Translations under genes and position numbers: made by a program
Notes under the pieces: generated by a model
Databases searched by the model: none
What the model was told of the DNA's origin: nothing
What the model saw: only the letters and a program-made list of their open reading frames with translations
Assembly: GCA_003956705.1 (NCBI GenBank)
Contig: QZCP01000039.1
Location: 40,001 to 104,000 of the forward strand
Direction: 5' to 3'
DNA: 64,000 nucleotides
DNA from: Brevipalpus yothersi
Taxonomy: Eukaryota > Arthropoda > Arachnida > Trombidiformes > Tenuipalpidae
Shown here: piece by piece, positions 53,363-63,755 of the stretch
Layout: each line of letters opens with the position of its first letter
Position numbering within the stretch: the stretch's first letter is position 1

Positions 53363-53511
53363 CCTCAATAGGAGCTTTGCCCACACAAAGGCGATCAATT
53401 CCATCCGTTTTAGTTGATAATGCTGTTGATGGCCATCATTTGACCTTAAAAGACTGTTTTACTCGTCGCAGTAGTACCGGTCGAGCCTTACCAAGAATAC
53501 CATCAGAACAG
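53363..53511 (+). CDS. Fife: Fife exon 5: linker with an RxLPxxP motif
   Basis: Residues 578-627. The acceptor has a long pyrimidine tract (CTCTCTTTTACAG) and the donor is GAACAG|GTAAGT; phases 1 and 0. It contains RALPRIP (residues 618-624, bases 53482-53502), which fits the RxLPxxP consensus bound by RIM-BP SH3 domains. Drosophila Fife and RIM-BP are reported partners, so the motif is plausible. No folded domain is seen. Confidence 0.85.
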
Positions 53512-53762
53512 GTAAGTGAAATGAGTGGAAGCCCTGATGTGATGGTGTAAAGGGGTCAAGAAGAGAATGACCATGTGAAGGGGGCACAAAACATAGTGGA
53601 GAAAGGCATTATCCAATGAGAGGATTCTTGGGGTGAATAATGTGTTCTCGTGTACATTACTCGTGTTCCTTATGTTATGCGACCATTGTGCAAGCCATTA
53701 TTCCAACCTTTTCCAAGGGAATATGATACCAAAGGAATTGGATAACATCATGATGAGCTATT

Positions 53763-53804
<42 letters not shown>

Positions 53805-54004
53805 GCTCTCTTTCGCTCTCTTTCTCTCTCTTTCACTCACTTACTCGTTCTTCTCAAGCAATCCTCTCTGCCTACTTTTTTTCTCATCTCTAGTATGTTA
53901 CTTTTGAAGTATTCTCACTGTTTTGTTTATCTCACTCATTCAATCCACTATCATTGAGTGTTTCTCATCTTTTTTATTCTTGCCTTTTCATATTTGACTG
54001 TGGG

Positions 54005-54054
<50 letters not shown>

Positions 54055-55683
54055 CACAAGAGAGTCGAGAAAAGTTGACCAAAGAGAAAAAAGCGGCAAT
54101 GATGCGGGTTTGCAACAGGTTTCCTAGGAGATGAGAAGTGCTTTTCTCCTGAATCTTTCTCTCTATTGGATTCCCTGCTGCTCTTCACTTGCTTGAGTGC
54201 GTAGGAGTAGTAAGAGAAAAGAAAGAGAACCAAGAGAGAGAGAGAGAGAACCTTCGAGTGATTGAAGCTCTCCACAGTCTATGGTTCTGATGGTGAATTC
54301 TTTTTCTCATATCTCTCTCAATTCTCTCAAACTGCCTGTGGAATGTTTGCATGTGTATGTGCTACCTGCTGGAGGATATATATTTTTTCCTATCCCCACT
54401 CTCTTTTTTCCCTCTTTATCTTTTCCTTTTGTGTTACCATCTATCAGCATACTTAAAATTAGCTTCACTTGCGGGGAGAGAGAGAAGGTGATAATCATTA
54501 TTCGATTCAATATCCTCAAGTATCAGTCGAACACGTTCCATGAGTTGGAGTATTACTTTTTTTGCTCGGATAGAACTTTTTTTCTTCTTCTCTACACATT
54601 CCACTAAATTGCATAGCTTTTCGAAATGATAGCTATCCGTTCGATTCATCTTCATTTTCGATTAAACATATGCGTAACGCCATCTTACGCTCCCGTGGAA
54701 TAGCATTTTTGGAAGTGAAACTTTTTCCCTCCAATATTAGAATATTGTCCGTATTATTGGAAAATGATAATTTTTTGCTCAATCAACAATCTTCACAAGT
54801 CATCTGGCCATGGCAGTCACACTTATGCTTGCAAAAAATATCAAAGTCAATGATCCTGATCAAGAGAAGCCAATCGTATGGTCAATAGTGGAATGAATGC
54901 TCAATTGACAGAGAAATCGATGAAAAGGAGAAGAAGGAGAAAAATCTATTCTCGATTCTTCTCTATGGTCAGCATGAGCTTTTTGGATGAATTGAGTAAG
55001 ATAGAAAAAGAGAGAGAGAAAGCATACAATTATTGTCAATCGGAATAAGAAAGGTGACGAAAACCTTGATTCATGTTGGGATCAGTGAGAATAGAGTGTC
55101 TATACATATATATATATATATATATATTTAGATATACCGTTATATATACACATACTTATCAAAATGATTCTGAAATGGGTATTCTTGGGTATAGCCACTT
55201 AGACACCCACCGAGTTTTAGTTCACACTCACTTTGCCAACTTATTGGCCAGTTCATTGAGAATGAATGACCATATCCTGGATACTTTTGATACCCTTCTT
55301 TTCTTCACATGTTCAATCTCAATATTGATCATTTAAGTGACGGAACCTTGATTAAGCATTCACTTGGTTCTGTAAGTGGATCAATAGTCGAATCGATCGG
55401 TTGTAATCAATGGACTTGAAGAGTAAGACATAGACACAGTGGAGGAAAGAAAGAGAGAGAGAAAGTGAAGGAATCTGAGTGAAATATCTTGATTCTCTTC
55501 TTCTTCAAGAATCTCTTTCAAGATTCACTTACATGCTCACTTCCGATTCATTCCATCAGAATCTCACGAACACTTTTCTTATTGCCTTATTTTTCTAATC
55601 TTACATACACACATACTCATTTCTTACTCTTTTTTATTCCTTCTCTCTCTCTCTTCTTTTTCTTTTCTTCATCATCACTTTAG
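53512..55683 (+). other. Fife intron 5
   Basis: Phase 0 intron of about 2.2 kb with a CT tract (about 53766-53800), a GA tract (54008-54053) and a (TA)n run (55104-55128). No exon was recognised. Confidence 0.75.
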
Positions 55684-55825
55684 TCAAGAAGCCTCTTGGA
55701 GCTGCCTCAGGGAAGAACCCATAGTACACATTCACTGGATCTACCTAATTCTGATCAACCTAGAAGAGCTTCTGCACCAGAGGGTGAAAATATCACAATT
55801 GTTATTGATGATGTTGATTCGGCTG
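55684..55825 (+). CDS. Fife: Fife exon 6: linker before the PDZ domain
   Basis: Residues 628-674 plus one base. The acceptor CACTTTAG and donor GGCTG|GTAAG give phases 0 and 1. It has Ser/Arg-rich sequence followed by NITIVIDDVDSA, a hydrophobic-acidic stretch just before the PDZ exon. Similar short strands precede the PDZ in RIM-family proteins, which is a recollection and not checked. Confidence 0.8.
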
Positions 55826-56877
55826 GTAAGTAGAAAGTATTCCTTATGAGTTGTTGATTAACTTTTACTCTTCTCTCTTGGGATGTGAAAATGGGTAATA
55901 AAAGTTGTATATAGTTGATTACATGATCATATCATTTTGGTTAACTGGAAATTACATATACTTTTCAACAATAGAAAACAATCTTCCTCAGATGAGTCTT
56001 GAAGGACAGGGTCTAGACACTTTTATTGAATGTGTAAGCATCATTAATAGTTGTCGCTCTAAAACTGTCAAGCTAGTGTAATTATTATCATTGCTTGAGA
56101 CTGAAAATTTTTCTTGAATCAGCCGTTAAAAATGCTATATATCTGTATTTCCAGGATATCAGTGCAAAAATTATATCAAGCTCTTCTTAATGTGGGTCAT
56201 ATCTTAGGTTGTTTTTTCAAGGAATGTGAAAATTCTTGGAGATTTCTACTTGAATCGACCCAGCTGTAGAAGTAGAGTGAAAATCGAACAGGAATTCTCT
56301 CTTCCAATATTCTCCATGCTTGAGATTGAGAGAGGGAAAGACCAAGAATGGAGAGAAAGAAGAGAGAAAGAGAGCGATCATTGATCAAAAGGCAATCAAT
56401 ATTGCACTTGACCGGATTCTTGAGCCTAGAATTTCGTGACACAACGTTATACTGAGTGTGGAATCATTTTCTCCAGGTCCTTACGTAGGTTGAACCATGG
56501 TGTTGGAATGGAGTGTTAATGAGCTGAAAGAATCGATTATGATTGCAAAGTTTCTTTGAGAGATGAGCTGCATTGATTTTTGATGGAAAATGATGCTGAC
56601 ACTTGGAATCAGTTCCGAGCATACACTTCTATCCTTCATGTCCTTGAACTGATGTTCATCTTTCAATCACTCAGACAATTTATTTCTACCACAGTCAGCA
56701 TAGTTGCACTCTGATTTTTTTCATCTATCTTTACTTCAATACAAGCAAACAAGTTGAAAAAAGTCCATCAAATGTATTTGATCTGAATCAGCAAGTTACT
56801 AGTCAGGAATAGATGCTAGTGGAACCTAATGGTATTGAATTCGATCAGAAATGCATTTGTTTCAAAAAAGATGGACG

Positions 56878-56952
<75 letters not shown>

Positions 56953-57110
56953 AAAATTGGAAAGATAAATTGTCAAACATCTGTATTCTTTCTCTTCTTT
57001 TTCTATTTTGAGGAATTGGATTTCATACAATTTCGGTGTACCCATAACAAACATTAAAACTCGATATATATATCAAACTTTCTCTTTCTCTTTTTTCTCT
57101 CTATTCTCAG
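55826..57110 (+). other. Fife intron 6
   Basis: Phase 1 intron of about 1.3 kb with a 66-bp AG tract (56885-56950) about 160 bases before the PDZ exon. Confidence 0.75.
56885..56950 (+). repeat. (AG)n tract, about 66 bp, upstream of the PDZ exon
   Basis: Perfect AG run ending about 160 bases before the PDZ exon acceptor. Confidence 0.96.
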
Positions 57111-57423
57111 GAATACGCAACAAAAATTCTCAAATTGAACGTATCATTCTTCATCGAGATGAAAGTGATACCAGCGCTCGAACCCATGGATTCGGTTTGT
57201 GTGTGATGGGAGGCAAAATGTCAGAAAGTGATGGAAAATTGTACGCCTACGTTGCCTATGTGGTGCCTGGAGGTCCAGCAGATAAAATGTCTATGAGAGC
57301 TGGAGATAAGATTCTTGAATGGGATCGAAAAAGTTTGGTAAATTGTACATATGAGCAGGTTTGCAGTATCATTGAAAGTAGTAAGAGCACTGCTGAACTC
57401 ATAATCGAACCTTATTCCCGAGG
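57111..57423 (+). CDS. Fife: Fife exon 7: PDZ domain
   Basis: Residues 675-778 plus two bases of 779. The acceptor TTCTCAG is strong and the donor is CGAGG|GTAAGT; phases 1 and 2. Nearly the whole PDZ domain is in this exon. The ligand-binding loop is HGFGLCVMGGK (700-710), which has the G-F-G-L form of the PDZ GLGF motif. AYVVPGGPADK and AGDKILEWDRKSL are the conserved second half, and CTYEQVCSIIES is the second helix. In RIM the PDZ binds ELKS/Bruchpilot-type and calcium channel C-termini; Fife partners may differ. Confidence 0.92.
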
Positions 57424-58266
57424 GTAAGTAGCAGTAACATTGGGTTTAGTGTGGATATATGTGATATACATACATTCAAAAAGTGTAGATGTATTACTCT
57501 CTTCTATGTTCCCGAGTTTTTTCTACTCTATCTCCATTTTCTATAATTTTTTTCTTTGGAAAAACGCAGAAGAACGGATAAAATTTGATTTTCTGTAACC
57601 AATTTACATGCATATTCTTCGCCAAATGTTCATGTATTCTATGTTTGATCCTCTCGGCGAAATAGAGCATGTGAATACCTGGCCTACATATTGAAGGGGA
57701 AGCAAGATTTGTATATGTGAACTTAGGAATGTTGCAGTGTAGAGGGGGAAACTTTCATGGATGGTGAAATGAATTTTTCATCACTCGATGTTGCTCTTTT
57801 CTTTCCATTTTTTTCCAATAATGAAGTATAGCTTACTACCCCAATAGTTTTGTCCATTCGTATGTATCATTTGAGGATCATTCGAATTATTTCTATTCTC
57901 AAAGGATTGCTCAAGCATGTTCATAGAGATTGGGTATCTTTTCTGAACTCAACACAATAATTTTGTGAGAAGAGAAAAGGAAATGAAAAACTTGAATGAA
58001 ATAAAGAAGCTCTTGAAATTGAGAGTGAATTGAAATGCATTCTGAATTCCTCTCGCTCTCTCAGTGATTATGACAATTGCATTGATTTTGTGGATCAAAG
58101 GGTTCACTTTCTTCGTTGACTTGTTGTCGTAAACTATGTTCTCACACATTTTTTTTCGCTCCGATTTCGTTCACACAAGAATGCTTTCACTAATGGATTT
58201 TTTTTATTTATTTTTTTCTCTCTCACTTCGATCTATTCCGTACACACACCTTATATACATTGACAG
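57424..58266 (+). other. Fife intron 7
   Basis: Phase 2 intron of 0.8 kb; nothing but AT-rich sequence was seen. Confidence 0.75.
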
Positions 58267-58614
58267 TGAACGACGTGGTGCTCTAGTCCATCAACGTAGA
58301 CGTCTAAGTCAAGGATTTTCACAGAGTGGTAGTGATATATTCACTGGTCCACCAGCTTCACCATCCTCTCTTGCCGCATCCATGTCAATACGTCGAAAAT
58401 TACCCAAGCCTCCAGGCAGTGGCAGTGGCAGTGGTGGTGGAGGTGGTATTGGTGGAGATTTAAGTACCGGTACCATGAATCAAGGTGAAATACTCATACA
58501 AGCATGGATCGATATGGAACGCAGTGAGCTGGTCATAACAATATTGTGTGCAAAGGGAATCCAGTCAAGCAAAAAATCGTCATGTTTTGTTAGGGTCAGA
58601 ATATTACCTGAATT
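58267..58614 (+). CDS. Fife: Fife exon 8: linker with a second RxLPxxP motif and start of C2A
   Basis: Residues 779-894 plus two bases. The acceptor ATTGACAG and donor GAATT|GTGAGT both give phase 2. The first half is a basic linker (RRRLSQGF) with RKLPKPP at 822-828 (bases 58394-58414), again fitting RxLPxxP, then a Gly/Ser run. C2A starts near residue 852 with GEILIQAWIDMERSELVITI and CAKGI, the usual first strands. The loop that would hold calcium-binding Asp residues reads SSKKSS and has none, as in RIM C2A domains. Confidence 0.88.
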
Positions 58615-59003
58615 GTGAGTATGCTTTTATGATTTGAGCATTCTGATCTCTCTCTCTCTCTTTCTCCCAGAGAATAAATCGAATATACACAATACATATG
58701 TTCTTATGATACCCAAATCTTCTGAAAGCATTATGATAGTAGCTATGATGCAATAACGATAGAATGATCTTATTATAGAAGGCATAAGGAATAAGAAATA
58801 AGGAAAATGATGATGACGATGATTGTTTTTCGCTTCTCTTCTCTTCTACTTCTCTTTTGTCATGTATACATATAAAAATATAACTTTCAATCGATCTTCA
58901 ATCTTTTACGCTTCTTGATTTGATTTACTTTCACTGGAAAAGAGAGAGATCCTCTAATGTTTCTCTTTTTCTATTTTCTCCTTCTTCTTTTACTCTTTTA
59001 CAG
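58615..59003 (+). other. Fife intron 8
   Basis: Phase 2 intron of 389 bases with a pyrimidine-rich 3' end; nothing else was seen. Confidence 0.8.
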
Positions 59004-59088
59004 AGGCTTTGAGTGTTGTCAAACTGAGTTGACCAGTGGACTGGAGTGGAATGAGACTGTATTGTTTCAAAATTTTCCCATGGAAAAG
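59004..59088 (+). CDS. Fife: Fife exon 9: middle of C2A
   Basis: Residues 895-923 (85 nt; phases 2 and 0). The acceptor CTCTTTTACAG is excellent and the donor is GAAAAG|GTATGA. SGLEWNETVLFQNFP matches the C2 P-x-W-N-x-x-F strand region, with E in place of the usual Pro. A basic KKTK-like patch common before this strand is absent here. Confidence 0.85.
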
Positions 59089-59768
59089 GTATGATCATTC
59101 ATCCACCAAAAACTTTTCAATGATACATACATACAGACACACAGATACAAATTTTATCTCTCTCTTTCTCTTTCTCTCAACCATTTTCTCTTTTTATCCT
59201 TGAGTAAACTAATATTATCATCATTTTCAGTTTTCTCTGAAGAAAGAGAGAGGTATATATTTACTTTTGGGTCATTGTCTTTTGTCGAAAAAGTTCATCC
59301 ATTCTTCTTCTACTTTCATGATATCCGTTCGAGTATGCTATTGTGAGCATACTGCAGTGAATATTAATTGAAATGACTTTTATCGATTTTACTGGGAAAA
59401 TAATCATTAAGGTTTCCAACTATTTCCATCATCTGGTCACCAACTCTTCTTCTGGTAGACTTATCATTCAGATATCAAAATAATTAGCTATTCATCATTT
59501 TGGACTATATTTAGCGGAATTTTCTTCAACAATTCCATCATTTATTTGTGTGTGTTTTTTATTTTCAACCAAATAAGAGGAGAATAATTGCTACTAAATC
59601 TGTTCTGGTTGAGCAATTCTTCTCTATTTTTAGTCTATTTTCCAGAATATTTTTTTTAATTCTCAATCCAATGAACGCTTCAATTCTTTTTCACCCTAAA
59701 ACTGCATAATTCTGATGATTATTATTTACCAGTATCATAATTTCTTCGTTCTTAAATTTTTTTCCCAG
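59089..59768 (+). other. Fife intron 9
   Basis: Phase 0 intron of 680 bases; AT-rich, nothing recognised. Confidence 0.8.
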
Positions 59769-59946
59769 ATTAATGATATGGCCTTGGAGATTGGTATTTG
59801 GGAAGGAATGCCCGCCAATGCCCGACTTCTAGGAGAAACCGTTATACCATTGGAAAGTGCAATAGCCCATAATACCGATTGGTGGCCTCTTTTATCCTCA
59901 GTTTTTCCATACAATATTAATCGTAGCACATCTTTGGACACACTTG
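59769..59946 (+). CDS. Fife: Fife exon 10: end of C2A
   Basis: Residues 924-982 plus one base. The acceptor TTTTTCCCAG and donor CTTG|GTGAGC give phases 0 and 1. ALEIGIWEG corresponds to the L-x-V-x-V-W-D strand of C2 domains; the calcium-binding Asp of that strand is replaced by Glu. LGETVIPLESA and DWWPLLSS complete the fold. C2A therefore seems unable to bind calcium in the usual way. Confidence 0.87.
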
Positions 59947-60042
59947 GTGAGCATTGATCAGCCACTATTCTGCTACCCAGAATCTACCGAAAAAAAATAT
60001 TGAAACATATTCACAATTCATATGTTCTTTTCTTTACTTCAG

Positions 60043-60567
60043 CTGTCAAGCCCCATGAACACCCTGTATGCCTTTCGGAATCAAAATCTGTGCCATCAAG
60101 TAGACGAAATTCGGGTCGATCAGATATAATTGAGCCGCCAATGATGCCTCATCTTCGTCGTTCTGGTGACAATTTAACCATTAACATATCACCATCACGC
60201 ACAATGAGCTTACGCCATAATTCAATTGACAAAATTTCTGTCACCAATACTCCATCATCGACCATGATTATGAACAAATTATCCAATCTTGGCTCTGATT
60301 TGGCTCCTTCCGTTGGTAATAATAATCTACAAGTTGATATGCCCATCAGTCCGAGACGAAAAAGTGCCACAGCAATCATGTCACGAACATCAGTGGAGCG
60401 TACAGGTAGCATCAAATCGATCGATAATCATCGATCGTCTAGTGCTGGTCTTGATCGTGATCTGACCGATATCAATAAGCGTCGAGAAAGTGATACCAGC
60501 TCAGAGGGCTTAACATCGGAAAGTGATTCAATTAACACTTCCACATTGTCTCATATTGATGGTGAAG
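60043..60567 (+). CDS. Fife: Fife exon 11: linker between C2A and C2B
   Basis: Residues 983-1157 plus one base. The acceptor TTTACTTCAG has phase 1. The region is disordered: Ser/Arg/Asn-rich with basic-Ser motifs (RRNSGRS, RRSGDN, RRKSATA, KRRESDTSSE) and an acidic end. Two possible donors of the same phase lie six bases apart, GAAG|GTGGGT (chosen, at 60568) and GATG|GTGAAG (at 60562). They would include or omit Glu-Gly. The linker lacks the RxLPxxP motif that vertebrate RIMs carry between their C2 domains. Confidence 0.82.
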
Positions 60568-60804
60568 GTGGGTTTGATTTTTATAGAATAAATTGCACAA
60601 ATAGCTCTTCCTATGAAAATAGTGATATAAATATTGACAAAATTCTGGAGAGGAGACCACAAGCGAGTCAATTCGAATTGTATCTAATTATAAAAGATCG
60701 ATAAGCCTATGTATCAGAGTTTGAGAATCAAATACGATCCTGGTTTTGATCACTTAATCGCACTAATTACTTTTGGTTTTATTTTCTATCCAAATTGTAT
60801 CCAG

Positions 60805-60921
60805 GATCACGTGTCGATGTAGGAGACATCAAGTTGGGTTTCGTGATGACCAAGGGACACTTGGAAGTTGAAGTGATCACCGCTCGCAATTTGGGCAAAG
60901 GTCAAATTAATCAACCTCCAG
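60805..60921 (+). CDS. Fife: Fife exon 12: first half of C2B
   Basis: Residues 1158-1196 plus one base. The acceptor TGTATCCAG and donor CCTCCAG|GTAAGC are both phase 1. GDIKLGFVMTKGHLEVEVIT and ARNL form the first C2 strands; MTKGHLEVE is typical of RIM/Fife C2B domains. The calcium loop reads GKGQINQPPDTY and keeps a single Asp. Confidence 0.9.
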
Positions 60922-61041
60922 GTAAGCAGGCTCATTAAGCTCATGCGACCAATAATCACCCGTATAAATGGTGATTCGATTAACTTGAATAATGATGATA
61001 ATTTTCTCTATCTTTCTCTCTCTTCGATCACGTTCCATCAG

Positions 61042-61319
61042 ATACTTATGTGAAAACTTATCTGAAAGAAAATAATCGACATACCAATAAGAAGAAAACT
61101 CGAGTTGTCTATGGCTCCTTCGATCCATTATACAAGCAAACACTCAAATATGATGCAGCACTAATATACGGTCGATCATTATTGGTGATGGTTTGGCAGA
61201 AACACAAAGGTTTTGAACACAATACACCTATTGGTGCTGTCGATGTGAAAGTGAATCAATTAAATTTGCAAAAACTTACAATTAGCTGGTACAAATTATA
61301 TGCCATTTCCAATCCATGA
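61042..61319 (+). CDS. Fife: Fife exon 13: end of C2B and stop codon
   Basis: Residues 1197-1288 and TGA at 61317-61319. The acceptor CGTTCCATCAG has phase 1. DTYVKTYLKEN, KKKTRVV, DPLYKQTLKY, LLVMVWQKHKGFEHN and ISWYKLY are clear C2B motifs. The second calcium loop reads WQKHKGFEHN and lacks the D-x-D pair, so calcium binding is unlikely. The protein ends soon after the last strand, without the long tail seen after classical RIM C2B. Confidence 0.92.
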
Positions 61320-62800
61320 TCAATTGTTTTTTCACACAGTTCTTCCTCTCTCTCTCTCTCAAACTCATTCACTCACTCAAAACTGACTGGAAAACAAAAG
61401 AAAAATTTTCATTCAAGCTCACCCAAAAATTAAATGATATTTATTTAGTTTTATTTTTTATTAATGTTGCCGTTGTTTTCTTTTTCATTTGTGAACCCAT
61501 CATTAAATCATCCATCTCATTAATTATTTACTATTGTAGATAGAATACAAAAATTCTGATAAAATCTATGTACAACATATGTGTATAGCGAGCCAGTTAT
61601 AATTATTAATTATCATAATTATTATTACTTTTGGGCACCTTTGATCATATCTTCGATGGCCATCAAATTATTTCGTATTCTTACTATTAATATACATCTG
61701 AATGTATACCAATTTTTTCTATCATGCACAAAATATCCAAAGCCTAAAAATATTTCACATACACGAAACCATTTTTCCTAACAATTTTGAGCACTTTAAC
61801 AAAAAGGGTAAAAATTAATGATATTTATTTGTTATCACAATAGCTGTTTATATTTACCAAATTTAATCCAAATTATTATTATTATTACAATTACTATAAA
61901 TGTTATTATGAAATGTTATGTTCCTCAAGCATTCAATATTAAAATCTATTGCCAAAAGAAAAAATCGAAAACCATTTTAAAATTAACAACTAAAACTAAA
62001 CCAACCCTGCAAATAAAAACTGAACTTTGATGGGATATCATCCCTTAATGATTGAATAGTGGGTACAATATTGGTCCAAGAAAATCCACAATACATATCG
62101 ATTCTCATTACAACTTTTTAACCGATGCTAGCATCTCATGGCATAGTATTTTCTGGTCAAAATAAGCTTTTCCACTGTGACATCAGAGGTCACGATAGTA
62201 TCAGCCATAAAATTTCTGCCCTTCTTGTCTTGAGGAATAGTTCTGAACTATTAGTTCATTTAATTTCTTTCAAAAAAAACCCGAAAAATAACAAAAAATT
62301 TGCTTAAATTTTGGGATACACTGGTAGAACTAAGTACTCTCTGGTAATCGATAAGTCAAGAAAATGGAGGTATCAACATTCCACTTGATGAGTTATCTTC
62401 ATCTTTAAACCAGTGTCTGGTGTGTGTTCAAAAGAGACACTAGCTCTTGCACCCTTGTTTACTGGCTGTAATTGTCAGCAAAGATAATAATAATTGTGAT
62501 GAACTAGTTTTCAATTCTATAAACATCAGCTATCTAGTTTCATTGTCAAACTTTTCCGTTTCAGTCGACTACAATCTGTCTTCATGAATAAGTCTCTCAA
62601 AAAGGATATCTATCCAGTTTAACCAATATCACATATAAAGTGCTTGAGTTTTTTGCTCCCAAAAGGTATGTTGACGCTAACGTGGGTATTTGTGATTGTT
62701 TTCTCCTCTTAGAAAATTGAAATATCATATTTTTTAGATGAAATTTTCCCTTAAAGCTATCATTCTGACTTGATGATTGATTTGTTCACCTTACTTCTAG
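61320..62800 (+). other. Fife 3' untranslated region and spacer
   Basis: Strongly AT-rich sequence with ATT and TAA runs. The first part should be the Fife 3' UTR. Possible poly(A) signals are ATTAAA near 61502 and AATAAA at 62012-62017. The remainder is spacer before the next plus-strand open frame. No further gene was recognised. Confidence 0.5.
62012..62017 (+). terminator. Possible poly(A) signal AATAAA
   Basis: Canonical AATAAA about 690 bases after the Fife stop codon in AT-rich sequence. Such hexamers are common by chance here. Confidence 0.3.
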
Positions 62801-62819
62801 ATAAGTTCGATCTCTGAAA

Positions 62820-63755
62820 ATGTCTCACCGATATAGAAGCAGAAATGGAGCTCAAAATCGATTTTTCAACCTTCAGGAACCGTACTCAAGTGGAGATATG
62901 AAACAGACCCTCAAATCTCAATGCGATCGTTGTCTAGGGCAACTAGCACATCCTGAGAAGATCCTCAGAAGATTTTCGATTTACGGTGATCAGGAGCTAT
63001 CACATATGAAAGCCATGATACTTGGCCGGAAGCGATATAGTAGTACTGATGAGAATGTCAAACTAGAATGGGATACTTGCTATGCTGATATGAAGAGAAA
63101 ATATACACCTCAAGAAACATCGAATGGCTTTCTCGGTCAATACACATATAAGGAGCTCGAATCGACGAATATTGTGATCAAAACTCGAGACATGGTGAGC
63201 TGAATGAGAAAGCTGATCTATTCGTTCGCAAGTACTTTCTTCCAACTGGACTATATCCATCACAGCTTGCTTGCGAATTCATAGCCTATGGTCTCTCTGA
63301 TACCAGGCTTCTGCTAACCGATGAGCCTCAAGAGACTGCCAAACAAGTCCTCGACTTTCTCGCTTGTGCCCACATTTTAATGGATAGAATCACTAAGCCT
63401 GTATTTTCAGGTGTGTTACGAAACATACATGGACTACCAAGTCCACGAACATCTTTCAGAACGTTGCTTTAAAATTATATGACCCAACTAAATTAGTTCA
63501 AACCTTGTTCTTGTCGCTAACTTTCTCTAAGAAACTCTCTCTAAGAAATTGATGTCCAATTTTTTCTTCTCGGTTTCTATGATATACTGTTTCTGTCAAA
63601 TTTGTTCGAGAGAAACAATGAAAGATCGAGAGAGATATTTATTAGCTAATCTCAAATTCGATTTCGAATTTGACCTGCTCCAATGCTCTGAGAATATAAT
63701 CGATAAAGTAAAGTTAAAGTACCAAGAGGTGCCAAAAAGTAGCCAAAAAGTTTAG
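62820..63755 (+). pseudogene. Unrecognised gene, frame-broken; weak BTB/POZ-like layout
   Basis: An open frame from Met 62820 reaches a stop at 63203 (127 residues, beginning MSHRYRSRNGAQ). A second frame, shifted by -1, is open from 63152 to 63472 and reads on like real protein (ELNEKADLFVRKYF, LTDEPQETAKQVLDFL). A third piece, about 63613-63755, reads RYLLANLKFDFEFDLL and CSENIIDKV and ends at TAG. The order of strand IVIKT, helix ADLFVRKYF, strand LLLTDEP, helix QVLDFLACAHIL and the last two helices loosely matches a BTB/POZ domain, but key motifs are weak. Either a 71-base intron (63195-63265, GTGAGC...CACAG) or a frameshift joins the first two pieces; a 202-base intron (63411-63612) could join the third. 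The family is not established. Confidence 0.35.

Larger units (their letters stand above)
28092..61319 (+). other. Fife: Gene model: Fife / RIM-family active-zone scaffold protein
   Basis: Thirteen coding exons (467, 208, 153, 904, 149, 142, 313, 348, 85, 178, 525, 117, 278 nt) total 3867 nt: 1288 residues plus stop, with every splice phase consistent. Domain order: Rab-binding-type helix (about 129-156), zinc finger (188-232), Ser/Arg/Asn-rich linker, PDZ (about 683-774), C2A (about 852-965), linker, C2B (about 1163-1285). RIM, Piccolo and Fife proteins share this plan. They tether synaptic vesicles and calcium channels at presynaptic active zones. The PDZ motifs VPGGPADK and GDKILEW and the C2B motifs DTYVKTYL and GFEHN look like arthropod Fife; classical RIM C2B has PYVKVYL and a GWYKLF end. 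Databases often call such proteins regulating synaptic membrane exocytosis protein 2. Family membership is near certain; Fife against RIM is about 70:30 from memory of these motifs. Confidence 0.9.

Noticed and set aside
62125..62307. 60-residue plus-strand frame after the Fife stop
   Set aside because: No motif and no splice or start context.
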